The notes under the pieces were generated by a model. That model did no database searches and was not told where the DNA came from. It saw only the letters and a program-made list of their open reading frames with translations. A program made the translations under genes and the position numbers. 64,000 nucleotides of DNA. It comes from Desulfovibrio sp. UIB00 (GTDB taxonomy: Bacteria; Desulfobacterota; Desulfovibrionia; Desulfovibrionales; Desulfovibrionaceae). Below, piece by piece: positions 15,787 to 24,789 of this stretch (positions are counted from its first letter, which is position 1; each line of letters starts with the position of its first letter). The DNA lies in contig NZ_JAETXJ010000010.1 of the NCBI RefSeq assembly GCF_022508225.1, positions 1 through 64,000 of the forward strand, in the 5' to 3' direction.

Positions 15787-15873
15787 GATAGAACCCTTCT
15801 GCAATGACGTAATAAGCGCCACTGTAGATATGCCCTACCATTCCGAAAAGTGAATTTATTGCATTTTTATGAT

Positions 15874-15886
15874 TGCGTTAAACGCA
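15874..15886. promoter_or_regulatory. LysR-type operator (T-N11-A palindrome)
   Basis: TGCGTT-A-AACGCA is a perfect palindrome that also meets the T-N11-A LTTR box rule. It lies about 88 bases upstream of the FUSC start, between that gene and the LysR gene. This is the natural binding site for the adjacent regulator; the assignment is inferred from position and symmetry. Confidence 0.6.
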
Positions 15887-15912
15887 CGCATTGAAGGTTG
15901 CTCCTCCTCTCA

Positions 15913-16842
15913 CTATTTTGCTTGCCTGGCCGTCTGCGCGGCATTGCCGTTGCAGAGAGCATGGATTGTACGCCGCAGCCACCGATGCGCAGGATCGTTC
16001 TCCAGGCGAGGGTGCCATGCCTGCATCAGCAGCACGGTTTCCAATGGAACCGGCAGTTCGAACAGACGGATGCGCAGGCCTGCGGCAAGCGCGCTGCTGG
16101 CCAGATTTTTGGGCAAAATCAGCAGTAGGTCAGAATCCTGCAGCGCGAACAATGCCGTGTACGGGTTCGGCACGACCAGAGCAACATGGCGGCGTAACCC
16201 ATGTTCTTCCAGTGCTGCGTCTATGGGGCCAACGGACTTTCCGCGCCGCGAAACGTTGACATGCTCCCAGCGGGTAAGGCACTCGGGGGTAATTTCGTCG
16301 TCAAAAACCGGATGATTTGTTCGGGCAACGCCAACGTACGTCGTAGTAAACAGCGACTGCACGCGAATCTCCGGCCCCAGCTTGCGTGAGCCACTGATGA
16401 AGAGATCAATGCGACCACTGCGCAGCGCCTCCTCGTCCACGTCATCTTCTTCCGGCGAAAAGCGCAACATGGCGCGGGGCATATCCGTTGCCATAATACC
16501 CAACAGATGCCCCAGATACATGCTCACAAACTCATCGGTGGCACGCACATTAAAGCGCCTCTCCAGTGATTTCAGGTCGATCTCGGCATCGGATGAAAAA
16601 ACCAGCGAAGCCTGCTCGACCGCCATGTGCACCTGCTCGCGCAGCGCGAGTGCTTTAGGCGTCGGCATGAGCTTTCTCCCGACCTGGATAAATACGGGGT
16701 CGCCCAGTGCATCCCGAATCCGGCTCAAGGTGCGGCTCATCGCCGGGGGGCTCAAATTCATGCGCCTGGCAGCGCCATTGACGCTGCCTTCTTCCAGCAA
16801 TGCATCCAAAGCCAAAAGCAAATTAAGATCCGGACGTGCCAT
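15913..16842 (-). CDS. LysR-family transcriptional regulator
   Basis: The product is 309 residues, full length for the family. The winged helix-turn-helix occupies residues 1-65 (SVNGAARRMNLSPPAMSRTLSRIRDAL), followed by a LysR substrate-binding domain. The N-terminus resembles the NodD/LeuO subgroup. ATG 16842 follows GGAGATGGC. It sits upstream of and in the same direction as the efflux operon with a palindromic LTTR box between, so it likely controls the pump in response to an aromatic effector. Confidence 0.92.
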   Translation of the reverse strand: MARPDLNLLLALDALLEEGSVNGAARRMNLSPPAMSRTLSRIRDALGDPVFIQVGRKLMPTPKALALREQVHMAVEQASLVFSSDAEIDLKSLERRFNVRATDEFVSMYLGHLLGIMATDMPRAMLRFSPEEDDVDEEALRSGRIDLFISGSRKLGPEIRVQSLFTTTYVGVARTNHPVFDDEITPECLTRWEHVNVSRRGKSVGPIDAALEEHGLRRHVALVVPNPYTALFALQDSDLLLILPKNLASSALAAGLRIRLFELPVPLETVLLMQAWHPRLENDPAHRWLRRTIHALCNGNAAQTARQAK

Positions 16843-17177
16843 GCCATCTCCAATCCGTTAACTAAAACGCAATCACATTTAACTCTGAATAATGCGAAGA
16901 ACATTAAAAAACAAGCGCACTCAAAATGGTGATGCATCAAATTTTCTCGACCACCACCTTTTGGCTGTTTCTTGTGAGGAATCTGCTGCTTGCTGCCACA
17001 ACAAATGACAGATTGCCACATTCCCTGTGGTGGTGCCTTTGGGGTTTTCCGGGGCCAGAATCTTGCCGCGATAATTTTTTATTTTTACCAGACAATATAA
17101 CCACATAAAATATATTGCAGTATTAACAAACAAAAGTTCCAACCTGAATATTCCGAACGCCGAAGCTCCCCGAACTA
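16843..17177. other. Intergenic stretch upstream of LysR gene
   Basis: About 335 bases without a supported gene. It should hold the lysR promoter on the minus strand. AT-rich sequence with short open frames only; nothing else stands out. Confidence 0.4.
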
Positions 17178-17206
17178 TTGCAAGCCACTTATGAGAGTGC
17201 TAGATT
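17178..17206 (+). promoter_or_regulatory. Sigma-70 promoter of small ORF unit
   Basis: TTGCAA (17178-17183) and TAGATT (17201-17206) are separated by exactly 17 bases. Transcription would start near 17213, leaving a 45-base leader with a small hairpin (TGCGAA / TTCGCA) before the start codon at 17258. Confidence 0.65.
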
Positions 17207-17257
17207 TTACCTGCGAAGTTTTTTTGTTCGCAACCACCAGAACCAAGGAGGCGAAGT

Positions 17258-17380
17258 ATGGAATATGCCGTTATGCTGGGGACCGTCGGATGCCGCAAAG
17301 AGGATTCAATCCTCGGCTCTGTTTGGGGTGGTTGGATGAACTGGTGGCGTCGAATGCTGGCAGCCGCCGACCGCTTTTGA
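17258..17380 (+). CDS. Small Trp-rich protein, 40 aa, unrecognised
   Basis: An ATG at 17258 is preceded by AAGGAGGCGAAGT, a near-perfect ribosome binding site, and a 40-codon frame ends with TGA at 17380. The product has one Cys, five Trp and a basic patch; residues 20-33 (GSVWGGWMNWWRRM) would form an amphipathic Trp-rich helix. There is no clear transmembrane helix. It is framed by a sigma-70 promoter and a strong terminator, so the unit looks complete and independent. It could be a membrane-active small protein, a toxin-like peptide or the coding part of a dual-function RNA. No family is recognised. Confidence 0.6.
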   Translation: MEYAVMLGTVGCRKEDSILGSVWGGWMNWWRRMLAAADRF

Positions 17381-17424
17381 GCACAGCATGTGACACCGCA
17401 CGCTGTAATCAACCTGTGATTGAA

Positions 17425-17450
17425 GGCCGGGGCAACTCCCGGCCTTTTTT
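17425..17450 (+). terminator. Intrinsic terminator of small ORF unit
   Basis: GGCCGGG (17425-17431) and CCCGGCC (17438-17444) form a 7-bp all-GC stem with a 6-base loop followed by six T. With the promoter at 17178-17206 it defines a transcript of about 240 bases. Confidence 0.88.
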
Positions 17451-17952
17451 AATTTTGTCAGGGCCAATCAACAGCCCCCGCGCTTTAAGGTCGCCCCCCT
17501 GGCGCATCGCGCCCACCACTACGCGTCACTCTCCTGCCGCACCAGAGTCCTTGGACTTATCATCAAGCACTCAACAGGCACGCGCCAACCAGCGCCTGTT
17601 GCTGCCTCCCCCATTTATAATCGCCCATGGCGAACCACCCGCCGCTTTTTTTCGCCTCTTCTAATTATAAAAACTATATTATTGATAGAAAATTTAGTAT
17701 TAAATCTCCACCAAAACAAAATCCTTATTTTTTACAAGGTTGATAAATATGTTATTTTGCAATAGCCTGCCTTCGGTATTTCACTGTATTAAACTGACAT
17801 CTAGCATTCTTCAAAGGTGCGAGCCACACTCGCATAAAAAAGCACGGAATAGGACTGGCCTATACGTAACGACACTGCATAACCACTATTTACAGCTTTA
17901 CTGTTCCTTAACAAAACGGCCTTACTAACTAATCCACCCAGGCTTTCAGCAA
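17451..17952. other. Intergenic stretch before the sugar-modification genes
   Basis: About 500 bases without a supported gene. The first part is GC-rich, the second part strongly AT-rich and probably contains the promoter for the 17953 gene. A short open frame at 17740-17928 has no ribosome binding site and is not called. Confidence 0.4.
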
Positions 17953-19593
17953 ATGTCCTTCAGATATTCCAAAAATTACGCATTATGGGATATGATTTTT
18001 ATCATTGCCATTGCTGGCTATACCCTATTTGGACTATGGGGAGTGAGCCTGCTTTCGTGCGACGGGCTTAAAATCAGCAGCGACCTTTGCTGCTATGTGC
18101 AAAATATGGCGGGCGAACTGCGCCGTGAACTGTTTTCACTTGACCCGCTATTAGCGCTTCCAACCACTGCAAATTCCATCATCAGTCTTGAATCAACTTT
18201 GGCGAGCCTTCTTCAGCCCGATGACGACATTGTGCAGGGGATGCTGCGGGCTGGTGCTGTGGGTGTGTTTTTCCACTACATTGCCTGTTATTATCTAGGA
18301 CGCCGCCTTTTCGACACGCCGCTGGTTGCCGCCCTGTTTGCCCTGCTGACAGGCGTGACCGTATGGGTCAGTTTTGGTACGTATTGGGGCTTTGGCTCGG
18401 GCGACATAACGCCGCGTGTTTTTTATGCCGCTCTGTTCCCGGTACTGCTGGCAGCAACACTTTCCGCTCTCGACAAACCGCAGCTGCGCCCTCTTATTAT
18501 GTTTGTTTCGGGCTGCGGCATGTACCTGCACAGCATCAGTTCTCTGGTGGCCAGCTGCATGCTGTTTACCGTCTTTTTCTTTCACAGGGCCAAGGGCGAC
18601 AGCCTGTTGCGGCACGGGGCATGGCTTCTGTTGAGCCTTGTTGCATGGTGCCTTCCAACATTGCTCTATCTGACAAGCTCCATCAAATCCGCTACGCCAT
18701 TTTCGGCGCAGGATCTGGCAGTGCTCCAGCAGGTTTTTGACCGCCGCTTTCTTGAAGACGAAGGCGGACTCTGGCGCAGACTGATTGGGCACCTGCATTA
18801 CAAGAGTGACAGTTTTTTGCTCATCCTTGGCGGCATTGCCGGATTCTTTGTTGTGCGCCGCTATGGCACGCCACCCATGAAGCGTCTGGCATCCATTGTA
18901 CCCACCCTGTTTTTGGGCTTGTGCATAGCCCTGCTCATTTCGGTAGCGGAAACTCACATCGCTCAGACCCTCGGCAGAATGCCCATGGGAGCGGAGCTTC
19001 CGCGTGGAATCCGCTTTGTCATCTTTTTATGCTGGCTCATGATTGTGTGCGGCTTTGCCTGTTTTTGGCAACGCGCGCCCAAGTGGGCGGGCCTTGTTGC
19101 CCTTTCCGCTGTAATTGTCGTTCTTGTTTGCGATCAGGGCCGCTGGGCCTATGGAGTACGCTTCGCTTTCAGGCATGTGCTGGAGTTACCGCAGCCAGCG
19201 CGAGTACAGAATCGTTTGAGCCGGGGGGCCGCTTACGCGGAAGCCCTGCAAGCCGTGCAACGGATCATTCCGCAAGACGCCCCCATTTTTGCGGAACCCG
19301 ATGCCATGGCCGTGCGCTATCGCCTGTATCGGCCCTTGGCCTACGCTTTTAAAGACGGATCTTCCTATCTGTACAGCCAGGACGCGCAAGGGGCGGCCCG
19401 CTGGCTTGACCTGACCGCCATTCGGGATAAACAGGGATTGACCGCAGCATGGCTTGCCTCTGGCGCTCAGTGGATTTTATGCGGCACCATGTCCGAACGG
19501 CAGAACATCGAGCAACAGGGAACAGTTCTCTGGAGCAATGACCGCTGGTTTATCGCCAAACGCGGCATTGCGGCTGAACACGTCACGCAGTGA
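17953..19593 (+). CDS. Polytopic membrane protein, probable GT-C-type glycosyltransferase
   Basis: The 546-residue protein has around ten hydrophobic segments: a first helix at residues 13-33, a cluster between about 95 and 250, more between 280 and 400, then a soluble C-terminal domain of about 130 residues. This is the outline of GT-C enzymes such as ArnT, which use undecaprenyl-phosphate sugars on the periplasmic face. No family motif is certain. It is followed within 10 bases by a GT2 gene and then by a YdjC-type deacetylase gene. The trio matches the layout of LgmABC and of FlmF2/FlmK/NaxD loci that add hexosamine to lipid A; the role here is inferred from that context. Confidence 0.72.
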   Translation: MSFRYSKNYALWDMIFIIAIAGYTLFGLWGVSLLSCDGLKISSDLCCYVQNMAGELRRELFSLDPLLALPTTANSIISLESTLASLLQPDDDIVQGMLRAGAVGVFFHYIACYYLGRRLFDTPLVAALFALLTGVTVWVSFGTYWGFGSGDITPRVFYAALFPVLLAATLSALDKPQLRPLIMFVSGCGMYLHSISSLVASCMLFTVFFFHRAKGDSLLRHGAWLLLSLVAWCLPTLLYLTSSIKSATPFSAQDLAVLQQVFDRRFLEDEGGLWRRLIGHLHYKSDSFLLILGGIAGFFVVRRYGTPPMKRLASIVPTLFLGLCIALLISVAETHIAQTLGRMPMGAELPRGIRFVIFLCWLMIVCGFACFWQRAPKWAGLVALSAVIVVLVCDQGRWAYGVRFAFRHVLELPQPARVQNRLSRGAAYAEALQAVQRIIPQDAPIFAEPDAMAVRYRLYRPLAYAFKDGSSYLYSQDAQGAARWLDLTAIRDKQGLTAAWLASGAQWILCGTMSERQNIEQQGTVLWSNDRWFIAKRGIAAEHVTQ

Positions 19594-19601
19594 GGCTTTG
19601 C

Positions 19602-20558
19602 ATGCGCCAAACCACTCTCTCGATTGTTGCCCCCGTGTACTGCGAGGGCGGCCATCTGCACAAATTTGTGGCTTCACTCGCGGGGGTACTTGCCCCATTG
19701 AAGGCTGAAACCGGCCTCTGCTACGAAATCGTGCTGGTTGACGATGGCTCCACAGACGACACGTGGGCCTCAATGCGCACCCTGACCGGGCAATATGCCA
19801 ACCTGCGCTGCCTGCGCCTGAGCCGCAACTTCGGCAAGGATGCCGCCCTTTCCGCTGGCCTGGAGGCCGCGCGCGGAGATGCCGTCATCACCATGGACAG
19901 CGACATGCAGCACCCAGCCGCACTTATACCAGAGATGGTGGCCTTATGGCGCACCGGCACTGTAGATGTGGTTGATGTGCGCAAGCAGGAGCGCCAGGTA
20001 GAATCATTTTTGAGCAGAATCTGCGCCGTCTCATTTTACCGCATTTTTCAGATGCTGACCTCATATGACCTTAAAGGCTCGGGCGACTTCAAGCTACTTG
20101 ACCGCAAGGTGGTTGAGGCCTGGAAAAATCTTGGCGAACGCAAGCTCTTTTACCGGGGGCTGACATCGTGGATGGGATTTCAGCACAAAGAAATTCTGTT
20201 TACGCCCTGCGCCCGTTGCGGCGGCACCAGCAAATGGAGCTTGACCCGCAGAGTCACCCTGGCCGTTGATTCCATGACGTCTTTCAGCGGTAAGCCCTTG
20301 CTGATCATTGGCATTATTACCCTGCTGTTCTATGGTTTTTCGTTTATTGTAGGCTGCGAGGCGCTGTGGAGCTATGCCACAGGGCAAGCGGAATCGGGCT
20401 TTACCACGGTCATTCTGCTGATGCTGCTGACCGGCAGCGCCATTCTCACAGGCCTGTGCATTCTGTCGGCCTACCTGCACCACGCCTTTGTCGAGCTTAA
20501 GGGCAGACCCCGCTATCTTCTGGCCGAGACGCTGGAAGGCGACAAGACGGACGCCTGA
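19602..20558 (+). CDS. GT2 glycosyltransferase, GtrB/ArnC/FlmF2-like
   Basis: The protein has 318 residues from ATG 19602 (GAGG 6 bases before); a GTG at 19590 is in frame. It has a GT-A fold with VDDGSTDDT, the metal site DSDMQHP and a C-terminal pair of transmembrane helices (about residues 225-250 and 262-287). This is the architecture of polyprenyl-phosphate hexose or hexosamine transferases. It should load a sugar onto undecaprenyl phosphate at the inner face of the membrane. Its neighbours suggest the sugar is an N-acetylhexosamine that is later deacetylated. Confidence 0.88.
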   Translation: MRQTTLSIVAPVYCEGGHLHKFVASLAGVLAPLKAETGLCYEIVLVDDGSTDDTWASMRTLTGQYANLRCLRLSRNFGKDAALSAGLEAARGDAVITMDSDMQHPAALIPEMVALWRTGTVDVVDVRKQERQVESFLSRICAVSFYRIFQMLTSYDLKGSGDFKLLDRKVVEAWKNLGERKLFYRGLTSWMGFQHKEILFTPCARCGGTSKWSLTRRVTLAVDSMTSFSGKPLLIIGIITLLFYGFSFIVGCEALWSYATGQAESGFTTVILLMLLTGSAILTGLCILSAYLHHAFVELKGRPRYLLAETLEGDKTDA

Positions 20559-20561
20559 TTC

Positions 20562-21506
20562 ATGCGCCAGCAAAGCGATGCCGAAAAACAGTCTTTCATG
20601 CGTTTTATCGTCCATGCGGATGACTGCGGCCTGACCCGGCAGATCAGCCAGGATATTTTTGCCTGCCTTGCACAGGGGCCGCTCAACTCCGTTTCCGTCA
20701 TTATGGGCGGCTCGCACGCGACAGAAAGCCTGCAACAACTGGCCGCCATGCCCCATGTTCGTGTGTGCCTGCACCTCAATATTCTTGAAGGGCGCTGCAC
20801 GGCACCCGTTTCACAAGTGCGCCCGCTGGTTGATGCAGATGGCATCTTTCGGTTCGGGTTGGGGCAGATGCTCTGTAACCTTGCCACTGGCACTGGCCCC
20901 AGCAAAAAGGCCCTGCTTTCAGCCATTCGTAATGAATTTGAAGCCCAGATAGATGCCTTTTCCAGCGGCTTTTCACCATTGCGGCAAAGGGGAGGGCTGC
21001 ATCTGGACGGGCATCTGCACGTGCACACCATCCCCGCCCTGCGCGGGATCATGCGAGACCTCATGCGGGAACACCCTCCTGCCTATGTGCGCCTGCCCAA
21101 GGAACCCGCTCACCTGCCCCCGCTGCCATTGGCCCATCTGCTTGTGGGATGCGCGCGGCGCACCCTGCTCGCGCACTGGTCGAGCGGATTTGCTGCCCTG
21201 CTGGATCAGGCTGGCATTGCCCATAACAACTTTTTGTGCGGGCTTGTTAGCGGCGGCAACCTTACCGCAGCGCGGGCCGAGGCTTCCCTTGCGGCCATAC
21301 AGCGCCAGAAGGAGCGCGCCCCGCTGGTGGAAATCATGAGTCACCCCGGTGGCGGGCATGACGCCAGTGATGCCTGTGTGCGGCATAGCGATTTTTACCA
21401 GAGCAGCGCACGCCTGACAGAAAAGACCATGCTGCTTGATGGCAGCTTGAACGCAGTGCTGGCGCGCTACGGATCCTTGCAGACCTTTGGGGAAACACAG
21501 CCATAG
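20562..21506 (+). CDS. YdjC/ChbG-family carbohydrate deacetylase (NaxD/HpnK-like)
   Basis: The 314-residue protein shows the family motif HADDCG near residue 18 (metal-binding Asp and His) and HLDGHLHVH near residue 147. The family contains ChbG, HpnK and NaxD; NaxD removes the acetyl group from undecaprenyl-phosphate N-acetylgalactosamine. It begins 4 bases after the GT2 stop. In this operon it probably exposes a free amine on the lipid-linked sugar, giving a positively charged surface modification. HpnK-type hopanoid function is an alternative, but no hopanoid genes are in the window. Confidence 0.82.
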   Translation: MRQQSDAEKQSFMRFIVHADDCGLTRQISQDIFACLAQGPLNSVSVIMGGSHATESLQQLAAMPHVRVCLHLNILEGRCTAPVSQVRPLVDADGIFRFGLGQMLCNLATGTGPSKKALLSAIRNEFEAQIDAFSSGFSPLRQRGGLHLDGHLHVHTIPALRGIMRDLMREHPPAYVRLPKEPAHLPPLPLAHLLVGCARRTLLAHWSSGFAALLDQAGIAHNNFLCGLVSGGNLTAARAEASLAAIQRQKERAPLVEIMSHPGGGHDASDACVRHSDFYQSSARLTEKTMLLDGSLNAVLARYGSLQTFGETQP

Positions 21507-21520
21507 CACCCCATCCAACA

Positions 21521-21540
21521 AATCCGACAGATGTCGGATT
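21521..21540. repeat. Hairpin AATCCGAC-AGAT-GTCGGATT
   Basis: A perfect 8-bp inverted repeat with a 4-base loop lies 14 bases after the deacetylase stop. It has no T run, so it may be an mRNA 3' stabilising hairpin ahead of the stronger terminator at 21583. Confidence 0.5.
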
Positions 21541-21582
21541 ACTCCGGCATTTCACTCAAAAAAATCCCGCACTGCAAACAAC

Positions 21583-21620
21583 AACCGGCCCAAAAGCATA
21601 ATGCCTTTGGGCCGGTTACA
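21583..21620. terminator. Bidirectional terminator between convergent genes
   Basis: AACCGGCCCAAA (21583-21594) pairs with the segment ending TTTGGGCCGGTT (21605-21616), a 12-bp stem, with T-rich sequence on the plus side (ACATTTG). It separates the deacetylase gene from the convergent methyltransferase gene. Confidence 0.75.
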
Positions 21621-21655
21621 TTTGTCAGCAGCAGGCGCTCACGCCTGCATGACCA

Positions 21656-22426
21656 TTATTGACCGCGAATCCAGTAGGTTTCAAAGCCGTCTTCAAGCCA
21701 GCCGTCCTTCACCCGGGTGAAACCAGCCTCCTTGAAAAGATCACGGTATTCATCCTGCGTGCGTCGCCAGCCCCAGAACTGCTGCCGACGAATACCCATA
21801 TAGTGCAAGGCCGCGCGGATGCCGATCTTGATAGCGTTCACAAAACTGCCGATAAACGAATCTTCTTCCAGCAATGACGCAGAAAGCAGCACCAGTTCCC
21901 CGCCGGGGGCAAGCTGTGCCCGCAGTTCCCACAGCAGATGCTGGAACTCACGCGTAGGAATGCCGTAGTCGACAGTAGACAGGTAGATCATGTCGTACTG
22001 CACATCAGAGGGCAGGCACATGGGCGGCAGCCCGATATAAATGCGGTCGCTGGGTATGTATTCCCGCAGCCACTTCATGCCAACCGTGCTGGGTTCGTTG
22101 ACGTGCAGTTCAAGCTCCGGCATTTCTTCCAGCAAAATTTTTTCCATATAGCCCACGCCGCTGCCAATGGACAGCACGCGCACGGGTTCCGTGCGCCCTG
22201 CGGGGTCTTGCGCCAGTTTTGCACGCAACTGACCGATAAGCCACTTTGCGTCTGTGCGTTTGTTTTCGCGCCAGACAGATGGCAAATCTTCCCAGTTCTT
22301 GTAGCGGCGGAACAGCTCTTCATAAAAAACCGCATAAAACTTTGGTTCCGCCAGATGAAAGAATGAAATATGTGAAAAGGACGTGAAGGGTATGCCCTGC
22401 CAGCTTTCCTGATAAAAACGCCGCAC
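21656..22426 (-). CDS. SAM-dependent methyltransferase, class I
   Basis: The start is set at GTG 22426 because CGGAGG lies 7 bases before it; the longer frame begins with TTG at 22453 and reads through this site. The product has 256 residues. Motif I is VLSIGSGVGYMEK (about residue 85), followed by acidic motif II (ELHVNEP). The C-terminal part is unrecognised. The substrate is unknown. It is convergent with the sugar-modification genes and separate from the chemoreceptor gene upstream. Confidence 0.82.
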   Translation of the reverse strand: MRRFYQESWQGIPFTSFSHISFFHLAEPKFYAVFYEELFRRYKNWEDLPSVWRENKRTDAKWLIGQLRAKLAQDPAGRTEPVRVLSIGSGVGYMEKILLEEMPELELHVNEPSTVGMKWLREYIPSDRIYIGLPPMCLPSDVQYDMIYLSTVDYGIPTREFQHLLWELRAQLAPGGELVLLSASLLEEDSFIGSFVNAIKIGIRAALHYMGIRRQQFWGWRRTQDEYRDLFKEAGFTRVKDGWLEDGFETYWIRGQ

Positions 22427-22669
22427 GTTGAAGCCTCCGAGACATGGCCGCAAAAGCTCGCCTCGCGCAGGATTGCGCCCCAGGCAAACTTTCGATGCGC
22501 AAAATCATAACCCAACCGCCAGCAAGGTGCAATGCGCGTAAACCGGGCGGCGGCAACTTGCGCAAGAACGTGATCAGGCCGCAACGTTGCTGCAATACTT
22601 AAAAAATATCTGGCAGGCACACGCAGCAACCAGCCAGATATCATGCAGCAGCAAGCGCAAACAAATCGT
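22427..22669. other. Intergenic stretch upstream of methyltransferase gene
   Basis: About 240 bases between the methyltransferase start and the terminator of the chemoreceptor transcript. No gene or clear signal beyond the GTG ribosome binding site is visible. Confidence 0.4.
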
Positions 22670-22709
22670 AAAAATCCGCAAGGGGAGGATCTTTCCGATC
22701 CCCCCCTTG
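22670..22709 (-). terminator. Terminator of the chemoreceptor transcript
   Basis: A stem of about 13 bp (GCAAGGGG-GGATC against GATCC-CCCTTGC, 22678-22709) is followed on the minus strand by GCGGATTTTT. It lies about 115 bases after the stop of the gene at 22825. Confidence 0.7.
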
Positions 22710-22824
22710 CCCATAGCTGCCAAACTGGCAGATACTCAGCAAACAGACATCTTGCGGCCACTATCGCCAACAGACGCTCTTTGCTTTCTTTTTTCTGCCC
22801 TTAAAACCTGAATGCGGCGTTCCG

Positions 22825-24591
22825 TTAACCAGCCTTCATTTCCTGAATAAGCCGCCGCAGCACCTGGGCCTGCTGAGCCATCTCGCTCATGGCCTGATTG
22901 GCCCTTCCCATGGCTTGCGCGGTTTCTGCCGAAATCGTTGCTACCTGCTCCACGGAGCGGCTGATCTCCTCGCTGGATGCCGACTGCTGCTCGCTGGCAG
23001 CGGCGATGGAACGCACCTGATCGCTTGCCTGTTCCACAAGGCTGACAATCTGCGTAAGCGCCTCGCCAGAAAGCGAAGCCCGGCGCGTGGCGCTTTCAAT
23101 GGTGGCGACAGACTTGTCCACGCCGTCAATGCCTTTGCGGGTACCTTCCTGAATGCCACGGATAACGCCGCCCACTTCCTGCGTGGCTGTCATGGTCTTT
23201 TCCGCCAACTTGCGCACCTCATCGGCCACCACGGCAAAGCCGCGCCCGGCATCGCCAGCGCGGGCCGCCTCAATGGCGGCATTCAGGGCCAGCAGGTTGG
23301 TCTGATCAGCGATATCGGAAATAACGCTCATGATCTGTCCAATGCCATCGGCCTGCTTGCCAAGCGTGGCCATATCGGCCTTGACTTCAAGCGACTGCTT
23401 TTGCACCTCAGTGATGTCGCTCACCACATTACGAACCAGCTGCGCCCCTTCCTGCGCCTTGGTGCGCGCTGTATCGGAGGTATCAGATGCCTTGGCGGCA
23501 TTTTCCGCAACTTCGCCCACTGTGGCGTTCATTTCATCCATGGCAGACGATGTAACCGAAACACGCCGGGACTGTTCCTCTGCCCCACGGCTAGATTGCG
23601 TAATCAATGCAGAAAGCTGCTCTGTGGCAGTTGATACCACCTCAACCACGCTCTCAAGCTGGTGCGCGGCCTGCAACATCCCCTCAGCCTTGGCACGCTC
23701 GGCCTGCACCTTGGCAGCCTGAGCCTCTTGTGTGGCTATTTCCGCATGCTGGGCCTGTTCCGAAGCTTCGGCGCTTTTCTGCTCAGCCTCGGCGATCTTG
23801 TCCTTCATGGTTCCCACCATGTTTTGCAAGACATGATAGACGCCGCCGGGCTTCTTTTGCTGACGGAAGGTCACGTCCAGATCACCGTCAGCAATCTTGC
23901 CCGCAACTTCGGCAAGATAGCCAGGATCCTCGCCAAGCTGCCGCATAACCTCACGCGTGAGCAACATGCCCTGCCCCACAGACAAAATAAAACCAATGGC
24001 AATGGCCGCAAAAATCATTTTCTTGGAAAAATCAGCAAGATTGTCATTGGACTGGGCCAACAGATGGCCCTGCTCTTCCTTGGATTCCACAAGGCGGTTG
24101 ATGGCATCTTGATACTGATTGGCCAGCTTGTTTCCTTCACCATCAAGATAGGCTTCCGCTCCAGCGGAATCACCAGCCTGCTTCATTTTGAGAACCTTGT
24201 CCGTCATGCCTCTGAAGGCGGCACGGTGTACCTTGTACTCTTCAATAATCTGTTTTGCCTTGGCAGAAATAAGAGTCTTTTCCACAGCTTTTGAGCTGTT
24301 ATCTATTTCTTTGCGCAGTGCTTCAATCTGGGCGGTGCGTTTACTGACCTCTGCGTCAGACGTTGCTCCAACGATACCTTCCATGTTGACGCGAATGCGC
24401 TGAAAACCCACGGAAAGCTTCAGCAGATCCGCCATAGGAACTGTGGCGCGCTCGTAAAGAACTGTGTCGGCATCAGTGACCTTACCCAGTTCAAAAACGG
24501 CAAAAACACCTACGCCCAGGGTCATCAGCGAAGACAAAACAAAACTCACAATCAACTTTGTTTGCAGCTGCGTATTTTTTAAAAGGCTCAT
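22825..24591 (-). CDS. Methyl-accepting chemotaxis protein
   Basis: This 588-residue chemoreceptor has an N-terminal membrane helix (about residues 10-35), a four-helix-bundle periplasmic sensor (residues 35-190), a second helix (about 193-212), a HAMP-like region and a long cytoplasmic signalling coiled coil. The hairpin tip contains [24 protein letters not shown], summarised here as the standard EAARAGE-type region, near residue 440. It lacks a C-terminal NWETF pentapeptide. A consensus sigma-28 promoter lies upstream, so it should be co-expressed with flagellar late genes. The ligand is unknown. Confidence 0.95.
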   Translation of the reverse strand: MSLLKNTQLQTKLIVSFVLSSLMTLGVGVFAVFELGKVTDADTVLYERATVPMADLLKLSVGFQRIRVNMEGIVGATSDAEVSKRTAQIEALRKEIDNSSKAVEKTLISAKAKQIIEEYKVHRAAFRGMTDKVLKMKQAGDSAGAEAYLDGEGNKLANQYQDAINRLVESKEEQGHLLAQSNDNLADFSKKMIFAAIAIGFILSVGQGMLLTREVMRQLGEDPGYLAEVAGKIADGDLDVTFRQQKKPGGVYHVLQNMVGTMKDKIAEAEQKSAEASEQAQHAEIATQEAQAAKVQAERAKAEGMLQAAHQLESVVEVVSTATEQLSALITQSSRGAEEQSRRVSVTSSAMDEMNATVGEVAENAAKASDTSDTARTKAQEGAQLVRNVVSDITEVQKQSLEVKADMATLGKQADGIGQIMSVISDIADQTNLLALNAAIEAARAGDAGRGFAVVADEVRKLAEKTMTATQEVGGVIRGIQEGTRKGIDGVDKSVATIESATRRASLSGEALTQIVSLVEQASDQVRSIAAASEQQSASSEEISRSVEQVATISAETAQAMGRANQAMSEMAQQAQVLRRLIQEMKAG

Positions 24592-24642
24592 GGTTGATTC
24601 TCCAGGAGAGGGGGATTTTATACTATTAGCATACTACTTTCT

Positions 24643-24669
24643 TTATCGGCATAGTCTTTAAACATTTTA
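24643..24669 (-). promoter_or_regulatory. Sigma-28 (FliA) promoter of chemoreceptor gene
   Basis: On the minus strand TAAA (24666-24669) and GCCGATAA (24643-24650) are separated by exactly 15 bases, a perfect match to the FliA consensus TAAA-N15-GCCGATAA. It lies about 52 bases upstream of the start at 24591. Confidence 0.88.
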
Positions 24670-24789
24670 GGTTATCAGCAAAAGTAATTAAAAATATTTT
24701 CCATATAACATGCTACAATCCTTTGTTTAGCTACCCAACCCAATTACTATCACAGTATCCACCAACATATGCACAGGCCGCTCGGCAAA

